The position numbers and the translations under genes are program-made. The notes under the pieces are model-generated. The model was not told the DNA's origin, searched no databases, and saw only the letters and a list, made by a program, of their open reading frames with translations. From assembly GCA_946480465.1 (NCBI GenBank), contig CAMLJY010000031.1, forward strand, positions 4,756 through 68,755: a stretch of DNA of 64,000 bases, given 5' to 3'. Origin of the DNA: an uncultured Burkholderiales bacterium. GTDB taxonomy: Bacteria > Pseudomonadota > Gammaproteobacteria > Burkholderiales > Burkholderiaceae. Shown here piece after piece: positions 27,007 to 35,400 of the stretch. The first letter of the stretch is position 1; each line of letters starts with the position of its first letter.

Positions 27007-27339
27007 ATGGAGACCACACTTGACAGCCCGGATCAATCATGGAATCGACTGCGCAAGACGATTGCAGACCTCCAGGTTGCCGTCTTCCTGGGCGCTGGCG
27101 TCTCTGCCGCGAACTGCATGCCCAATTGGCGGGACTTCATTGGTGCATTGGGTGAGTGGACGCCGGAGCAGATGCAGACATTTCTGAAATCCGATCTGTC
27201 GCTCGAGTCGTTGTGCGAGATCGCCAAACGCAGAGTCGGCGGCGAGCGGTGGAGCGAGCGCGTCCGGAACGCGATCCAGGACCTGCGTCGCTTTCCTGGC
27301 CCGCCTCGGCAGGTCCTTCCGGAAGTCAGACACCCATAG
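27007..27339 (+). pseudogene. Truncated SIR2-like gene (N-terminal fragment)
   Basis: The frame codes 110 residues. Residues 20-48 (LQVAVFLGAGVSAANCMPNW) are the NAD-binding GAGxS start of SIR2-like domains, as in many bacterial NAD-depleting defence proteins. The full domain needs over 200 residues, but the homology-like part ends near residue 95, where the frame continues into a few unrelated residues and stops. GGAG lies eight bases before ATG 27007. The fragment has lower GC than its surroundings. It lacks the catalytic half and should not be active. Confidence 0.6.
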
Positions 27340-27483
27340 CGGCCAGACACCCAGCGTAGCGGCTCCCAGGTTCCTGATCCGATTCACTTCCTCGCTCTTC
27401 TCCCGCCGCATCACCGCAAAGTGCCGCCTGTCGGCCACCTCGCGCGCAACCCAATGAGGCCGACGCGAGCCGGAGCCGCGCAT
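27290..27483 (-). pseudogene. Possible remnant of a second gene abutting the SIR2 fragment
   Basis: On the minus strand a frame codes about 60 residues with protein-like composition (VMRREKSEEVNRIRNLGAATL, then GVWPLWVSDFRKDLP). It runs into the SIR2 fragment near 27290-27300, after which it continues only as antisense of it. I do not recognise the family. The two fragments meeting tail to tail look like a recombination or deletion scar. Weak call. Confidence 0.3.
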
Positions 27484-27711
27484 CCGCGCCGTCGCCGTTC
27501 ATTTCGTGCCGTGCTGGGCGCGAACGGGCACTGATCTGGCACTGGCCAGGCACTGACCTGGCACTGACCGCACTGTGTCGCGGGTAAAGATCCTGCAAAC
27601 GCATGGCGGTCGCTTCTGTCCGCTCGTTCGTGGGGGACGCGCATGAGTGCGCTTTCGCTCCCCGTAGACTCGCGCGCTCGAATTCGACACCGGTGGGTGG
27701 GGGGACGTTTG
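27484..27711. other. Intergenic region after the gene remnants
   Basis: Part of the 372-bp stretch (27340-27711) without an intact gene. It holds the 11-bp tandem repeat listed next and the upstream region of the lipoprotein gene. No clear promoter was identified. Confidence 0.5.
27527..27570. repeat. 11-bp tandem repeat, four copies
   Basis: Four head-to-tail units of consensus GGCACTGACCT (27527, 27538, 27549, 27560), with one to four differences between copies. The length of 11 bp is one helical turn, so it could place protein sites on one DNA face, or be a slippage product. Confidence 0.8.
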
Positions 27712-29334
27712 ATGTCTTGGATGGATGGCGCCCGGCGCTTGGCCGTGTGCTGGATGCTCGCGGTCGCTTTCGGCATGACGGCTGGCTGCGCTTCGATCAA
27801 CGTGGCGCGGGATCCGGCGAGTTCTCCGCCGGTGGCCGGCGAGTCGGTGGTGACGGTGAGCGTGACCGGCAACACCGCCCAGGTGACCGCGGTGGACACG
27901 ATCACCGTGCGCCAGATCAATGTGCCGCCAGGCAGCAACGTGCGCGTGCTTCATCTTCTGAAGCAGGTGGCACCCGGCCTGTCGCGTGACACGTCGCTGT
28001 TCGTCGGCGTGCTGCCGGCAGGCGAGTACGAATTCAGCACCTTCGACAATCACCAGACGCGGCGCTACCTGCACTTCACCGACGGCATGCGCAAGCGGCT
28101 GGGGAATTTCACGGTCAAGGAAGGCCGGCCGGTCGACCTGGGCCGGTTGATCGTCACGCCGCTGAACACCTCGGTGATGGTCGGGCGCAGTGCCGTGGCT
28201 TCTTCCAACATCGCGATGCTCCGGCGGTTTGCGCCGGAGCAGGCGCGCTTCATCCATTCCGAGCCGGAGCCCGGCTGGCTCGGGCCCAGGAGCGCGGATG
28301 ACGAGGTGGAGGCCTACGCACTGCAGCGGCCCGTCGGTGCCGATGGCCCGGTTGAACTGGGGGATGGGCGCATCGCCGCCGGAAGCCGCCTGGGCAGCGT
28401 GCTGCTGCGTGGCAAGGACGGGCGCTGGCAGGTGCTGCGCGGCGGGGTGCTGGAGTCCTTGCTGCACGTGCTCCCGGTGCAACGGGCGGACGCCATGCTG
28501 GTCGCCGTCGGCGAGCTCAGCACGATGATGCGTCTGCCGCCGGGTGGCGATCGCCTGCTGCCCATCGACGCAGGCAACCTGCCGCACGGCACCCTGCTGT
28601 TCGTGGATGGGGATGACCGGCACGGCTGGTACGTGGCGCAGCAGCGCGACAAGCAGATCACCCTGTACCGTTCCGACAGGCTGGAAGCCGGGGACTGGAA
28701 GCCGCTGCGCAGCGAGTCGGTGGCCCTCGACTACTGGAACGGCGCGAACCATGCGTGGTTCTGGCGCCGGCCCGGCGGGCTGGGCTATGCGGTGTCGGCC
28801 GGGGCCTTGCACTTCCTGGATTACGCCAGCGGGCGGTGGACCAGCGTGAAGGCGCCCAACGACAGCCGCCTGCTCGGCGTGTCGCCCAATCCCAATGGCT
28901 CGCTGGGGATCCTCACGTCTCCCGGTGGTGGTTTCGGCGGCGTGTTCGCCAGCCTCTATCTCTCGAAGGACGAGGGAGCGAGCTGGCAGGAGATCAAGCC
29001 CGACTTCAAGGTCAAGATCTCACCCCCGCTGCAGACCGCTGCCGGCACCGTGCTGCTGCCGGGCGGTGTCTTCGGCGATCAGGAACTTCATGCCAGCCGT
29101 GACGGCGGCCTCAGCTGGACGCGGCGCGGCGAGTTCCGGCTCGACCAGCGGCTGGTTCCGCTGCCGTCGGGCCAGCTGCTGGCGGTGAACATGGGCTTGT
29201 ACGGCCTGTTCTCGATCCGGCATTCCAGCGACGAGGGCGTGACCTGGCGCGTCGAGTACAGCAATTTCGACCGTGCCGCGCACGAGGCCAAGGCCAAGAA
29301 GTCGCAAGAGACAGCAGCAAGAGACGAGAAATGA
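27712..29334 (+). CDS. Lipoprotein with C-terminal sialidase/BNR-like beta-propeller
   Basis: A 540-residue protein with a lipobox TAGC (in VAFGMTAGCASIN), so it is anchored to a membrane facing the periplasm. The first 130 mature residues are beta-rich (VPPGSNVRVLHLL, PAGEYEFSTFDN). The C-terminal 250 residues hold Asp-box-like turns (SLYLSKDEGASWQEI, ASRDGGLSWTRRG, SSDEGVTWRVE), characteristic of BNR/sialidase-type propellers; this shows fold, not sialidase activity. ATG 27712 was chosen; an upstream in-frame start at 27643 would place the signal too far in. Overlaps the next gene by ATGA, so the two are coupled. Confidence 0.75.
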   Translation: MSWMDGARRLAVCWMLAVAFGMTAGCASINVARDPASSPPVAGESVVTVSVTGNTAQVTAVDTITVRQINVPPGSNVRVLHLLKQVAPGLSRDTSLFVGVLPAGEYEFSTFDNHQTRRYLHFTDGMRKRLGNFTVKEGRPVDLGRLIVTPLNTSVMVGRSAVASSNIAMLRRFAPEQARFIHSEPEPGWLGPRSADDEVEAYALQRPVGADGPVELGDGRIAAGSRLGSVLLRGKDGRWQVLRGGVLESLLHVLPVQRADAMLVAVGELSTMMRLPPGGDRLLPIDAGNLPHGTLLFVDGDDRHGWYVAQQRDKQITLYRSDRLEAGDWKPLRSESVALDYWNGANHAWFWRRPGGLGYAVSAGALHFLDYASGRWTSVKAPNDSRLLGVSPNPNGSLGILTSPGGGFGGVFASLYLSKDEGASWQEIKPDFKVKISPPLQTAAGTVLLPGGVFGDQELHASRDGGLSWTRRGEFRLDQRLVPLPSGQLLAVNMGLYGLFSIRHSSDEGVTWRVEYSNFDRAAHEAKAKKSQETAARDEK

Positions 29335-30038
29335 CAAGGCTTCCCAAGATCGCCGCCGCTGTGGTGCTCGCAGCCTTGCTTGCAACTGCCGCACGGGCGC
29401 AGGCGCCGGATCAGGCGCCCCAGGCAGCGCCCCAGGCAGCGCCCCAGCGGTCGCCGCAGATGCAGGATTGCGACGCCGCCTTGCGTGACCTCGGGTTGAC
29501 CCAGCCCATTCCGTCGCTCGCGCTGGCATCGGTGCGGCGAAGGGCCTGCAACTGCCTCATTCCATCGCCTTGGCCTGCGGGTGATGCGGGCGCGTCAGCC
29601 GCGGCAGGTCACGGCGATGCTTCCGCGATGTCCGCCGCCATCTCGCGCTGCATCAGCGCGGCGATAGCCGCCGAGCCCCTGCCGGCCGTGCCTGCTCGAA
29701 CGGTTCGGGCGGTGTCGGCCATCATCGAGTCGCCGGACCAGCGTCGATTCGTCCCCGCGTCGTTCAGCTTCGATGACTGCAGGAAGCGGCCGGAATACCC
29801 CGCCGGGGCGGCGCGGGCCGATGCAACGGGCAAGACGCGGCTGGCGTTTCATGTCGGCGCCGATGGGAAGCTGTTGGACGGTCGGATCGTCGGCTCGGCG
29901 GGCAAGACCTTGCCGCACAAGCTGCTCGACCTGACGGCGTTGTTCTCGCTGATGCAGTGCGGATTCAGGGCGGCCAGCCTGGATGGCGAAGCCATTGAGG
30001 GCAGCGCGCTGCTGGAGTACGTCTGGCGCCTGGAGTGA
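29331..30038 (+). CDS. Periplasmic protein with TonB C-terminal-like domain
   Basis: A 235-residue protein with a signal peptide (cut near ARAQ), a Pro/Gln/Ala linker and a Cys-containing middle part (DCDAAL, CNCLIP). Residues about 150-235 (CRKRPEYPAGAARADATG, then TRLAFHVGADGKLLDGRIVGSAG) follow the pattern of the TonB C-terminal domain, but there is no N-terminal membrane anchor with ExbB-interacting motif, so it is not a working energy transducer. It overlaps the lipoprotein stop by 4 bases and is likely its partner in the periplasm. Confidence 0.65.
   Translation: MTRLPKIAAAVVLAALLATAARAQAPDQAPQAAPQAAPQRSPQMQDCDAALRDLGLTQPIPSLALASVRRRACNCLIPSPWPAGDAGASAAAGHGDASAMSAAISRCISAAIAAEPLPAVPARTVRAVSAIIESPDQRRFVPASFSFDDCRKRPEYPAGAARADATGKTRLAFHVGADGKLLDGRIVGSAGKTLPHKLLDLTALFSLMQCGFRAASLDGEAIEGSALLEYVWRLE
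29415..29450. repeat. 12-bp tandem repeat coding PQAA
   Basis: Three units of GCGCCCCAGGCA (third unit degenerate) inside the TonB-like gene; they code the PQAA linker after the signal peptide. Confidence 0.8.
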
Positions 30039-30142
30039 GCGGGGCTCGCCGTGAGCAGCGGTGGCTCGTTCCGCCGCGCGCGGCGCCTCGGCTTGCGGGC
30101 GGTGAGTGACGCCCAGGTCGCCGGTGTCGTCGGCCCGCTTCT

Positions 30143-31135
30143 TCAAGGGCCGGGATCGAAGGGCACCAGCACCGGCGGCAGGCGCAGGTCCTGGCGCCCG
30201 GCCGCGGCGAAGCGGGCCAGGTCGTCCATCGACGCCGGGAAGTCGTCGGCCAGGTAGGGCATGGGCTGCAGCGGGCGGTCCAGGCCGAGCGTGAAGTCGT
30301 CCCAGTGCACCGCCACCACGCGGCGTGCGCCGACGGCCACCACCACCTCGCGCCACAGCTGGGCGCGGTAGTCGGCGCCTTGCTTGCCGAGCGCGCCGAT
30401 GCCGAGGAACACCACGTCCGCATGGCGGCCGCGCAGCGCGCCTTCCATGAAGCCGGCGCTGCCTTGCACGAGAAAGGAGCGGCCACTGCGGTGCTCGACC
30501 AGCAGCGACCAGGTCTGGCCTTCGCGCCACTCGGCGGCGCGGGCCGGCGGGATCAGCGGCCGCAGGGTGTGCTCGCCGCCTTCGCCGGTGCTGAAGGGCG
30601 TGGGCGCGTGGCGGCTGGGGATGAAGTGGAGGCGCCAGCGGCCGAACTCGACGCTGTCGCCGGGCGCGACCTTGCGCATCGCCGACTCGGCCAGGCCGGC
30701 GCCGCGACCGACGTTGAGGACCGATTCGTCGCCCAGCAGCAGCGCGCCGGTCTTGCGCGCCACCAGTGGCGCGTCCATCGCGTGGTCGTAGTGGCCGTGC
30801 ACCGGCACTACGGCGGCCAGATGGCGCACTTTCAGCGCGGCCAGCGCGGCATCCACGGCGCGTTCGTCGGGAGCGATCTTCGAGAAGGCCACGCGCGTGA
30901 AGCCCGGGCGGGAGAAGAAGCCGTCGGTCATGATGGCCGTCTCGCCGTCGTCGAACACCAGCGTGCAGACGCCGGCGAACTGCACGCGAATGGGCACGCC
31001 CGGCGCCGCCGGCGGCAGGACCAGGGCGCTGTAGGGTGCCAGCGGCGGGCGCCGCTGCGATTGGATGGCGACGTAGGCCGCCGCCAGGACGAGCAGCAGG
31101 GTGAGCAGGGTGGCGGTGCGCTGGAAGGCCTTCAT
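30143..31135 (-). CDS. Membrane-anchored MBL-fold metallohydrolase
   Basis: A 330-residue protein with an N-terminal membrane segment (TLLTLLLVLAAAYVAI) and a metallo-beta-lactamase fold. The metal motif is HGHYDH (His113, His115, Asp117, His118), preceded by VQFAGVCTLVFDDGETAIMTDGF. It resembles the UlaG/NAPE-hydrolase-like branch of the family. It lacks a Cys-type lipobox, so a signal anchor placing the enzyme in the periplasm is likely. Substrate unknown. Confidence 0.8.
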   Translation of the reverse strand: MKAFQRTATLLTLLLVLAAAYVAIQSQRRPPLAPYSALVLPPAAPGVPIRVQFAGVCTLVFDDGETAIMTDGFFSRPGFTRVAFSKIAPDERAVDAALAALKVRHLAAVVPVHGHYDHAMDAPLVARKTGALLLGDESVLNVGRGAGLAESAMRKVAPGDSVEFGRWRLHFIPSRHAPTPFSTGEGGEHTLRPLIPPARAAEWREGQTWSLLVEHRSGRSFLVQGSAGFMEGALRGRHADVVFLGIGALGKQGADYRAQLWREVVVAVGARRVVAVHWDDFTLGLDRPLQPMPYLADDFPASMDDLARFAAAGRQDLRLPPVLVPFDPGP

Positions 31136-31195
31136 GGGGGCAGCGTAGCGTGGCCGTGTGTCGGGTCGTGCGTCCGGCCGGGTGTCGGGCCGCGG

Positions 31196-31231
31196 GATGG
31201 GTCGCGTGATGGGTCGCGTGATGGGTCGTGC
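31196..31231. repeat. 12-bp tandem repeat, three copies
   Basis: Three copies of GATGGGTCGCGT (third ends GTGC) in the intergenic DNA upstream of the MBL gene at 31135. The flanks hold further TCGGG/GGTCG echoes, so this is a degenerate low-complexity tract. No coding role is evident. Confidence 0.75.
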
Positions 31232-31415
31232 GGTGGGCCGGTGGTGGGGTCGGAGGGGGCTCGTGGTGGGCTCGTAGTGGGCGCTGCATCAGACCCTGCG
31301 CCATCCGGCTGGTCGCGATGGGGCGGAAGCGCTGCCGATGGCCGCGGGCGGCCGGCCGGGGGCACGGCGCTTGCTGCCCGGACGGTTGCCGCAACGGACC
31401 ACAGGAGCATCAGCC

Positions 31416-31757
31416 ATGGCACGCCCGTCCATCCAGCCCGAAGGCATCCCGAAGCCCATCACCCCTGCCGCCGGCCCGGCCACCGATCCCGCCGATCTGG
31501 GTGATGGCGCCCGCACCGTCGAACCCCGGCCCGCGGCCGCCGCGTCCGGCACGGACTCGCGCGGGGCGGCCTCGGCGCGCGGCGACAAGCCCGCGGCGCG
31601 CGACGTACCGGTGGGCCTGCCGGGGCGCCAGCCATCCGACGCCGCGCCGCCACCGGACGACGAAGGACCGCTCGAATCGCTGGGCAAGGCCGTGTCCGCG
31701 CCCGTGCGCGAAGCGGGCCGCGGGTCGCCCGGGCGGCGCGGCGGCGCACCACGTTGA
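31416..31757 (+). CDS. Hypothetical Pro/Ala/Gly-rich, probably disordered protein
   Basis: A 113-residue polar protein (MARPSIQPEGIPKPITPAAG and on) without hydrophobic core, signal or known motif. ATG 31416 has CAGGAG eight bases upstream, which supports it being real. Its neighbour 30 bp downstream is the YgjP-like metallopeptidase. No function can be proposed. Confidence 0.5.
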   Translation: MARPSIQPEGIPKPITPAAGPATDPADLGDGARTVEPRPAAAASGTDSRGAASARGDKPAARDVPVGLPGRQPSDAAPPPDDEGPLESLGKAVSAPVREAGRGSPGRRGGAPR

Positions 31758-31787
31758 GCGCCGGGCCGCGCCCCGGCCAGGCTGGGC

Positions 31788-32375
31788 ATGTCCGACGGAC
31801 CCGGGTCCGCCAAGCCCGAGAATCGCACGATGGCAGTCCCTTCCTCGCGCGGCGCGAACGCGTCGCCCGCCGCGTCCTGTCCCTCCAAGTATCTGGAGGG
31901 CTACCCGCCCGCGCTGCTGGCCCAGGTGCAGGGCCTGATCGACGCCGGCCGCCTGGCCGACGCGGTGGCGCAGCGCCATCCCGAGGCGCACGCGGTGCGC
32001 ACCGAGCGGGCGCTGTACGACTACGTCTGCGAGCTGAAGGCGCGCCACATGAGGAGCGCGCCGCCGCTGGCCAAGGTGGCCTACGACGCGCAGCTGCACG
32101 TGCTGAAGAACGCGCTGGGCACGCACACCGCGGTGTCGCGGGTGCAGGGCGGTCAGTTGAAGGCCAAGCGCGAGATCCGCATCGCCGCGCTCTTCAAGGA
32201 TGCGCCGGCCGACTTCCTGCGCATGATCGTGGTCCATGAACTCGCGCACCTGAAGGAGCGCGATCACGGCAAGGCTTTCTACGCGCTGTGCCGGCACATG
32301 GAGCCGGACTACCACCAGCTGGAGTTCGACCTGCGGTTGTGGCTCACCGCGCGCGAGCTGCCGTCCGCTGCCTGA
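31788..32375 (+). CDS. YgjP-like (DUF45) metallopeptidase
   Basis: A 195-residue protein with a zinc motif VVHELAHLKERDHGKAFY (His150, Glu151, His154, His160), followed by LCRHMEPDYHQLEFDLRLW, the YgjP/WLM-type arrangement. Relatives are small cytoplasmic metalloenzymes of unclear substrate; the E. coli member has been reported to act on UTP. The upstream half is not conserved-looking. The start may be 31788 or the in-frame ATG at 31830. Confidence 0.8.
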   Translation: MSDGPGSAKPENRTMAVPSSRGANASPAASCPSKYLEGYPPALLAQVQGLIDAGRLADAVAQRHPEAHAVRTERALYDYVCELKARHMRSAPPLAKVAYDAQLHVLKNALGTHTAVSRVQGGQLKAKREIRIAALFKDAPADFLRMIVVHELAHLKERDHGKAFYALCRHMEPDYHQLEFDLRLWLTARELPSAA

Positions 32376-32447
32376 GATCTGACGCGGCACACGGGAAAGC
32401 AGGGACGGGGGACCGGGCGCGGGAGACGGGATGGCGCGCGGCTTCGA

Positions 32448-33431
32448 TCAGCCCGAGCGCTTCGTCGCCGGCCGGGCGCGGCGCCTTGGTGCCGGGCCGC
32501 CCGCCGCCGGTGGCGCGGCCTCGGGCACGGGGAACACCGGCGCGTGCCGCGCCGGGTCCAGCAGCCACTCGCGAAAGGCCGCGAGCGCGGCGGTTTCGGT
32601 GGCCGCGCGCGGCACGCACAGGTAGTAGCCGCGGCCGGTGGAAACAGGCAAAGGGAGCGGCATCTCGATGCGCCCCTCGGCCAGCTCGCGCTCCAGCAGG
32701 CACTGCTGCACCACCGCCACGCCCATGTTTCCGGCCACGGCCTCGATCAGCCCGGCGCCCAGGTCGAAGCCGGCGGCCAGGCGCAGGCCGCGCGTGTCCA
32801 CCCCTTGCGCCTGCAGCCACAGCGCCCAGTTGCCGGGATAGTCGTGGTGGTGCAGCAGCGGGAACTTCAGCAGGTCGGCCGGCGTGCGCACGTGCCGGGC
32901 CACGCTGGGATGGCAGATGGGCACGATCTCGCGCCCGATGATGTAAGTGGCCTTGACGTGGCGCGGCCAGCGGCTGGTGCTGGTCAGGCGCGTCTGGATC
33001 CACACGTCCACCTCGGACCGCTTCAGGTCGTCGTTGATCCAGGAGGGCTTGAACACGACCTGGCACCACGGGTGCTTGTCGTGGAAGGAAGCGAGCCGTG
33101 GCACCAGCCAGCGCATGTTCAGCGAAGGAATGGCGCTGACGCGCAGTTCCTCGCGCCCGGTGGCGCGCGAACGCGATGGTGCCGCCTCTTCCAGGATCGC
33201 CAGCGCGGGCTGGATGCGCGCGTAGTAGGACCGTGCGAAGGCCGTGGGCTGCACGCCGGCGGTGCTGCGTTCGAACAGGGCCACGCCCAGGGTGGCTTCC
33301 ATGCGCTGGATGGCACGGCTGATCGCGCCCTGCGTCACGAACAGGCGCTGCGCGGCCCGCGTGAAGTTGCCCAGTTCCATCAGCGCCGCGAAGGCGTGCA
33401 GCTCGGTCAGCGATGGGGAGGTGCTGCGCAT
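32448..33431 (-). CDS. LysR family transcriptional regulator
   Basis: A 327-residue LysR regulator: winged helix-turn-helix at 6-65 (LTELHAFAALMELGNFTRAAQRLF, split as usual with ISRAIQRMEATLGVALFER) and a periplasmic-binding-type effector domain at about 90-300. A Pro/Ala/Arg-rich tail ends the protein. It is divergent from the Bug-type receptor operon starting at 33536 and is the natural activator of it. A small inverted repeat in the intergenic region is a candidate site. Effector unknown. Confidence 0.92.
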   Translation of the reverse strand: MRSTSPSLTELHAFAALMELGNFTRAAQRLFVTQGAISRAIQRMEATLGVALFERSTAGVQPTAFARSYYARIQPALAILEEAAPSRSRATGREELRVSAIPSLNMRWLVPRLASFHDKHPWCQVVFKPSWINDDLKRSEVDVWIQTRLTSTSRWPRHVKATYIIGREIVPICHPSVARHVRTPADLLKFPLLHHHDYPGNWALWLQAQGVDTRGLRLAAGFDLGAGLIEAVAGNMGVAVVQQCLLERELAEGRIEMPLPLPVSTGRGYYLCVPRAATETAALAAFREWLLDPARHAPVFPVPEAAPPAAGGPAPRRRARPATKRSG

Positions 33432-33449
33432 CCGGCTTATTACAGCACT

Positions 33450-33463
33450 TCATCAACCGATGA
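33450..33463. promoter_or_regulatory. Candidate LysR operator
   Basis: Inverted repeat TCATC-N4-GATGA midway between the divergent LysR gene and the receptor operon. Its 14-bp size and T...A ends are similar to the LysR T-N11-A type. Weak because short. Confidence 0.35.
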
Positions 33464-33535
33464 CCAGATGTCGATGGACGGCGGGGCGTGACGGCCCGCA
33501 CAGTGGGCGCCTCACGCAACCCACTCCTGACGAAC

Positions 33536-34507
33536 ATGACCCTCCACCGCCGCCACTTCATGCTCGCTGCCTCGTCCGCCCTGGCCGGCCCGCTGGCCGC
33601 GCAGACGCGCTACCCGGAGCGCCCCGTGACGCTGCTCGACTTCTTCACCGCGGGCGGCAGCACGGACTACTTCGCGCGGCCCCTGGCCGAGGAGATGGGC
33701 CGCCTGCTCGGCCAGCCCATGGTGGTGGAGAACAAGGCCGGCGGCGGTGGCGTGGTGGGTGCGGAAACCGTGGCGCGGGCCAAGCCCGACGGCCACCTGC
33801 TGGGCATGGCCTCGGTCAGCACCCTGGTGTCCAACCCGGCGGCAAACAAGTCGATCCGCTATGACCCGCTGAAGGACTTCACGCTCATCACCACGCTGGT
33901 CACCGTGCCCAGCGCCACCGTGGTGCTGGCCTCATCGCCGTTCAACACGCTGGAGGACGTGCTCAAGGCCGCCAAGGCCAAGCCCGGCACGGTCAGCTTC
34001 GCGAGCCCGGGCATCGGCTCGGCTGGGCACGTGCTGCTGGAGCATTTCTCGCACCTGGCGGGCGTGAAGTTCAACCACGTGCCCTACCGCGGCAGCGGCC
34101 CGATCCAGTCCGACCTGATGGGCGGCCAGCTCGACGTGGCGAGCGACAACATCCCCACCTTGCTGCCGCACATCCAGAGCGGCCGCCTGCGCGCGCTGGC
34201 CGTGCGCGACCTCAAGCGGGTGAAGGAGCTGCCGAACGTGCCGACCTTCAAGGAGCTGGGTTTCGAGCCGGTGAGCCAGCCTCTGTGGTTCGGCCTGATC
34301 GGCCCGGCGGGCATGCCGAAGGACCTGGTGAAGCGCCTGAACGAGGTGGCGCACCAGGCCATGAAGTCGCCCGCGTTCCAGCAGAAGGCCGCCATGGCCG
34401 CCACCACCGTGGCGCCCAGCACGCCCGAGGAGTTCCAGGCGCTGGTCAAGCGCTGGCTCGAGCAGTTCAAGGCCACCGTGCAGTCCGCCCGCATCGTGCT
34501 GGAGTGA
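33536..34507 (+). CDS. Bug-type tripartite tricarboxylate transporter solute-binding protein
   Basis: A 323-residue exported protein. The N-terminus (MTLHRRHFMLAASSALAGPL) has a twin-arginine-like start. The mature part follows the Bug family: YPERPVTLLDFFTAGGSTDYFARPLA, VVENKAGGGGVVGAE, and the GTVSFASPGIGSAGH and HVPYRGSGP ligand-loop regions. Bug proteins bind carboxylates, amino acids or other small acids in the periplasm and are abundant in Burkholderiales. The TctA/TctB permease genes are not next to it, so it is an orphan receptor. First gene of the operon with the amidohydrolase, which hints at a formyl-amino acid or glutamate-like ligand (inference). Confidence 0.9.
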   Translation: MTLHRRHFMLAASSALAGPLAAQTRYPERPVTLLDFFTAGGSTDYFARPLAEEMGRLLGQPMVVENKAGGGGVVGAETVARAKPDGHLLGMASVSTLVSNPAANKSIRYDPLKDFTLITTLVTVPSATVVLASSPFNTLEDVLKAAKAKPGTVSFASPGIGSAGHVLLEHFSHLAGVKFNHVPYRGSGPIQSDLMGGQLDVASDNIPTLLPHIQSGRLRALAVRDLKRVKELPNVPTFKELGFEPVSQPLWFGLIGPAGMPKDLVKRLNEVAHQAMKSPAFQQKAAMAATTVAPSTPEEFQALVKRWLEQFKATVQSARIVLE

Positions 34508-34512
34508 GGTCC

Positions 34513-35400
34513 ATGCCGCCGCGACACACGCTGGACGACATGGTCTCCGTGCTGCCCGGCCGGCCGGAGCTGGCGTTGCCGCTGGTGTGCGATTCGCCGC
34601 ACAGCGGCACGCGCTACCCCGACGACTACCGCTGCTCGGTGGACCATGCGGCGCTGCGGATGGGCGAGGACACGCACGTCGACCGGCTGTGGGACCACGC
34701 GCCCGAGCTGGGCGCGACCCTGGTGCGGGCGCATTTCCCGCGCACCTACATCGATCCCAACCGCGCGCTGTCCAACCTGGACACATCGATGATCGATGGG
34801 CCCTGGCCGGGCGAAGCGCGGCCCAGCGAACGCACGCTGACCCTGGGCATGGGCCTGGTGTGGCGCCAGACGCCCGCGCGGCTGCCCATCTACGACCGGC
34901 TGCTGCGCGTCGACGAGGTGCAGCACCGCATCGACACCTGCTGGCGGCCCTACCACCTGGCCTTGCACGCGGCCTGCGGGCAGGCCGTGGCGCGCTGGGG
35001 TGCGTGCTGGCACCTGAACCTGCACTCGATGCCCGGCAACGCCTATGAGCGCCTGGGCCTGCCCGCCCGCCGCCCGCTGGCCGACTTCGTGCTGGGCGAC
35101 CTGGCCGGCACCAGCTGCGAGCCGGCGTTCCGCGACCATGTGCACGCGGTGATCCGCGAACACGGCTACGACGTGGCGGTCAACGACCCCTACGACGCCG
35201 AGGAGCTGGTGCGCCTGCACGGCCGCCCGGCGCAACGGCGCCACAGCCTGCAGATCGAGGTCAACCGCGCGCTGTACATGGACGAGGCCACGCGCGAGCC
35301 GAACGCCGGCTTCGAGCGGCTGCGGGCAGACATCGCCAGCATGCTGGTCGAGATCGCGCGCTTCGTGCGCCTGCGGGTGAACGAGAGGCACGCCTCATGA
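34513..35400 (+). CDS. N-formylglutamate amidohydrolase family enzyme
   Basis: A 295-residue protein of the N-formylglutamate deformylase family, with the blocks VCDSPHSGTRYPDDY, GEDTHVDRLWDHAP, RTYIDPNRAL, HLNLHSMPG and SLQIEVNRALYMDE in order, including the metal-binding residues. The reaction is hydrolysis of N-formyl-L-glutamate to glutamate and formate, the last step of one histidine breakdown route; no other hut genes are in the window. It begins 5 bases after the receptor stop and overlaps the next gene by 4 bases. Confidence 0.88.
   Translation: MPPRHTLDDMVSVLPGRPELALPLVCDSPHSGTRYPDDYRCSVDHAALRMGEDTHVDRLWDHAPELGATLVRAHFPRTYIDPNRALSNLDTSMIDGPWPGEARPSERTLTLGMGLVWRQTPARLPIYDRLLRVDEVQHRIDTCWRPYHLALHAACGQAVARWGACWHLNLHSMPGNAYERLGLPARRPLADFVLGDLAGTSCEPAFRDHVHAVIREHGYDVAVNDPYDAEELVRLHGRPAQRRHSLQIEVNRALYMDEATREPNAGFERLRADIASMLVEIARFVRLRVNERHAS

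Noticed and set aside
27007..27339. Working SIR2 defence protein
   Set aside because: Only the NAD-binding start is present; the rest of the domain and any partner are missing.
31196..31231. CRISPR-like array
   Set aside because: Units are 12 bp without spacers; the same applies to the other tandem repeats. No cas genes are present.
33488..33535. Upstream start for the Bug-type receptor
   Set aside because: It adds residues ahead of the signal peptide without a ribosome binding site; ATG 33536 gives a proper signal start.
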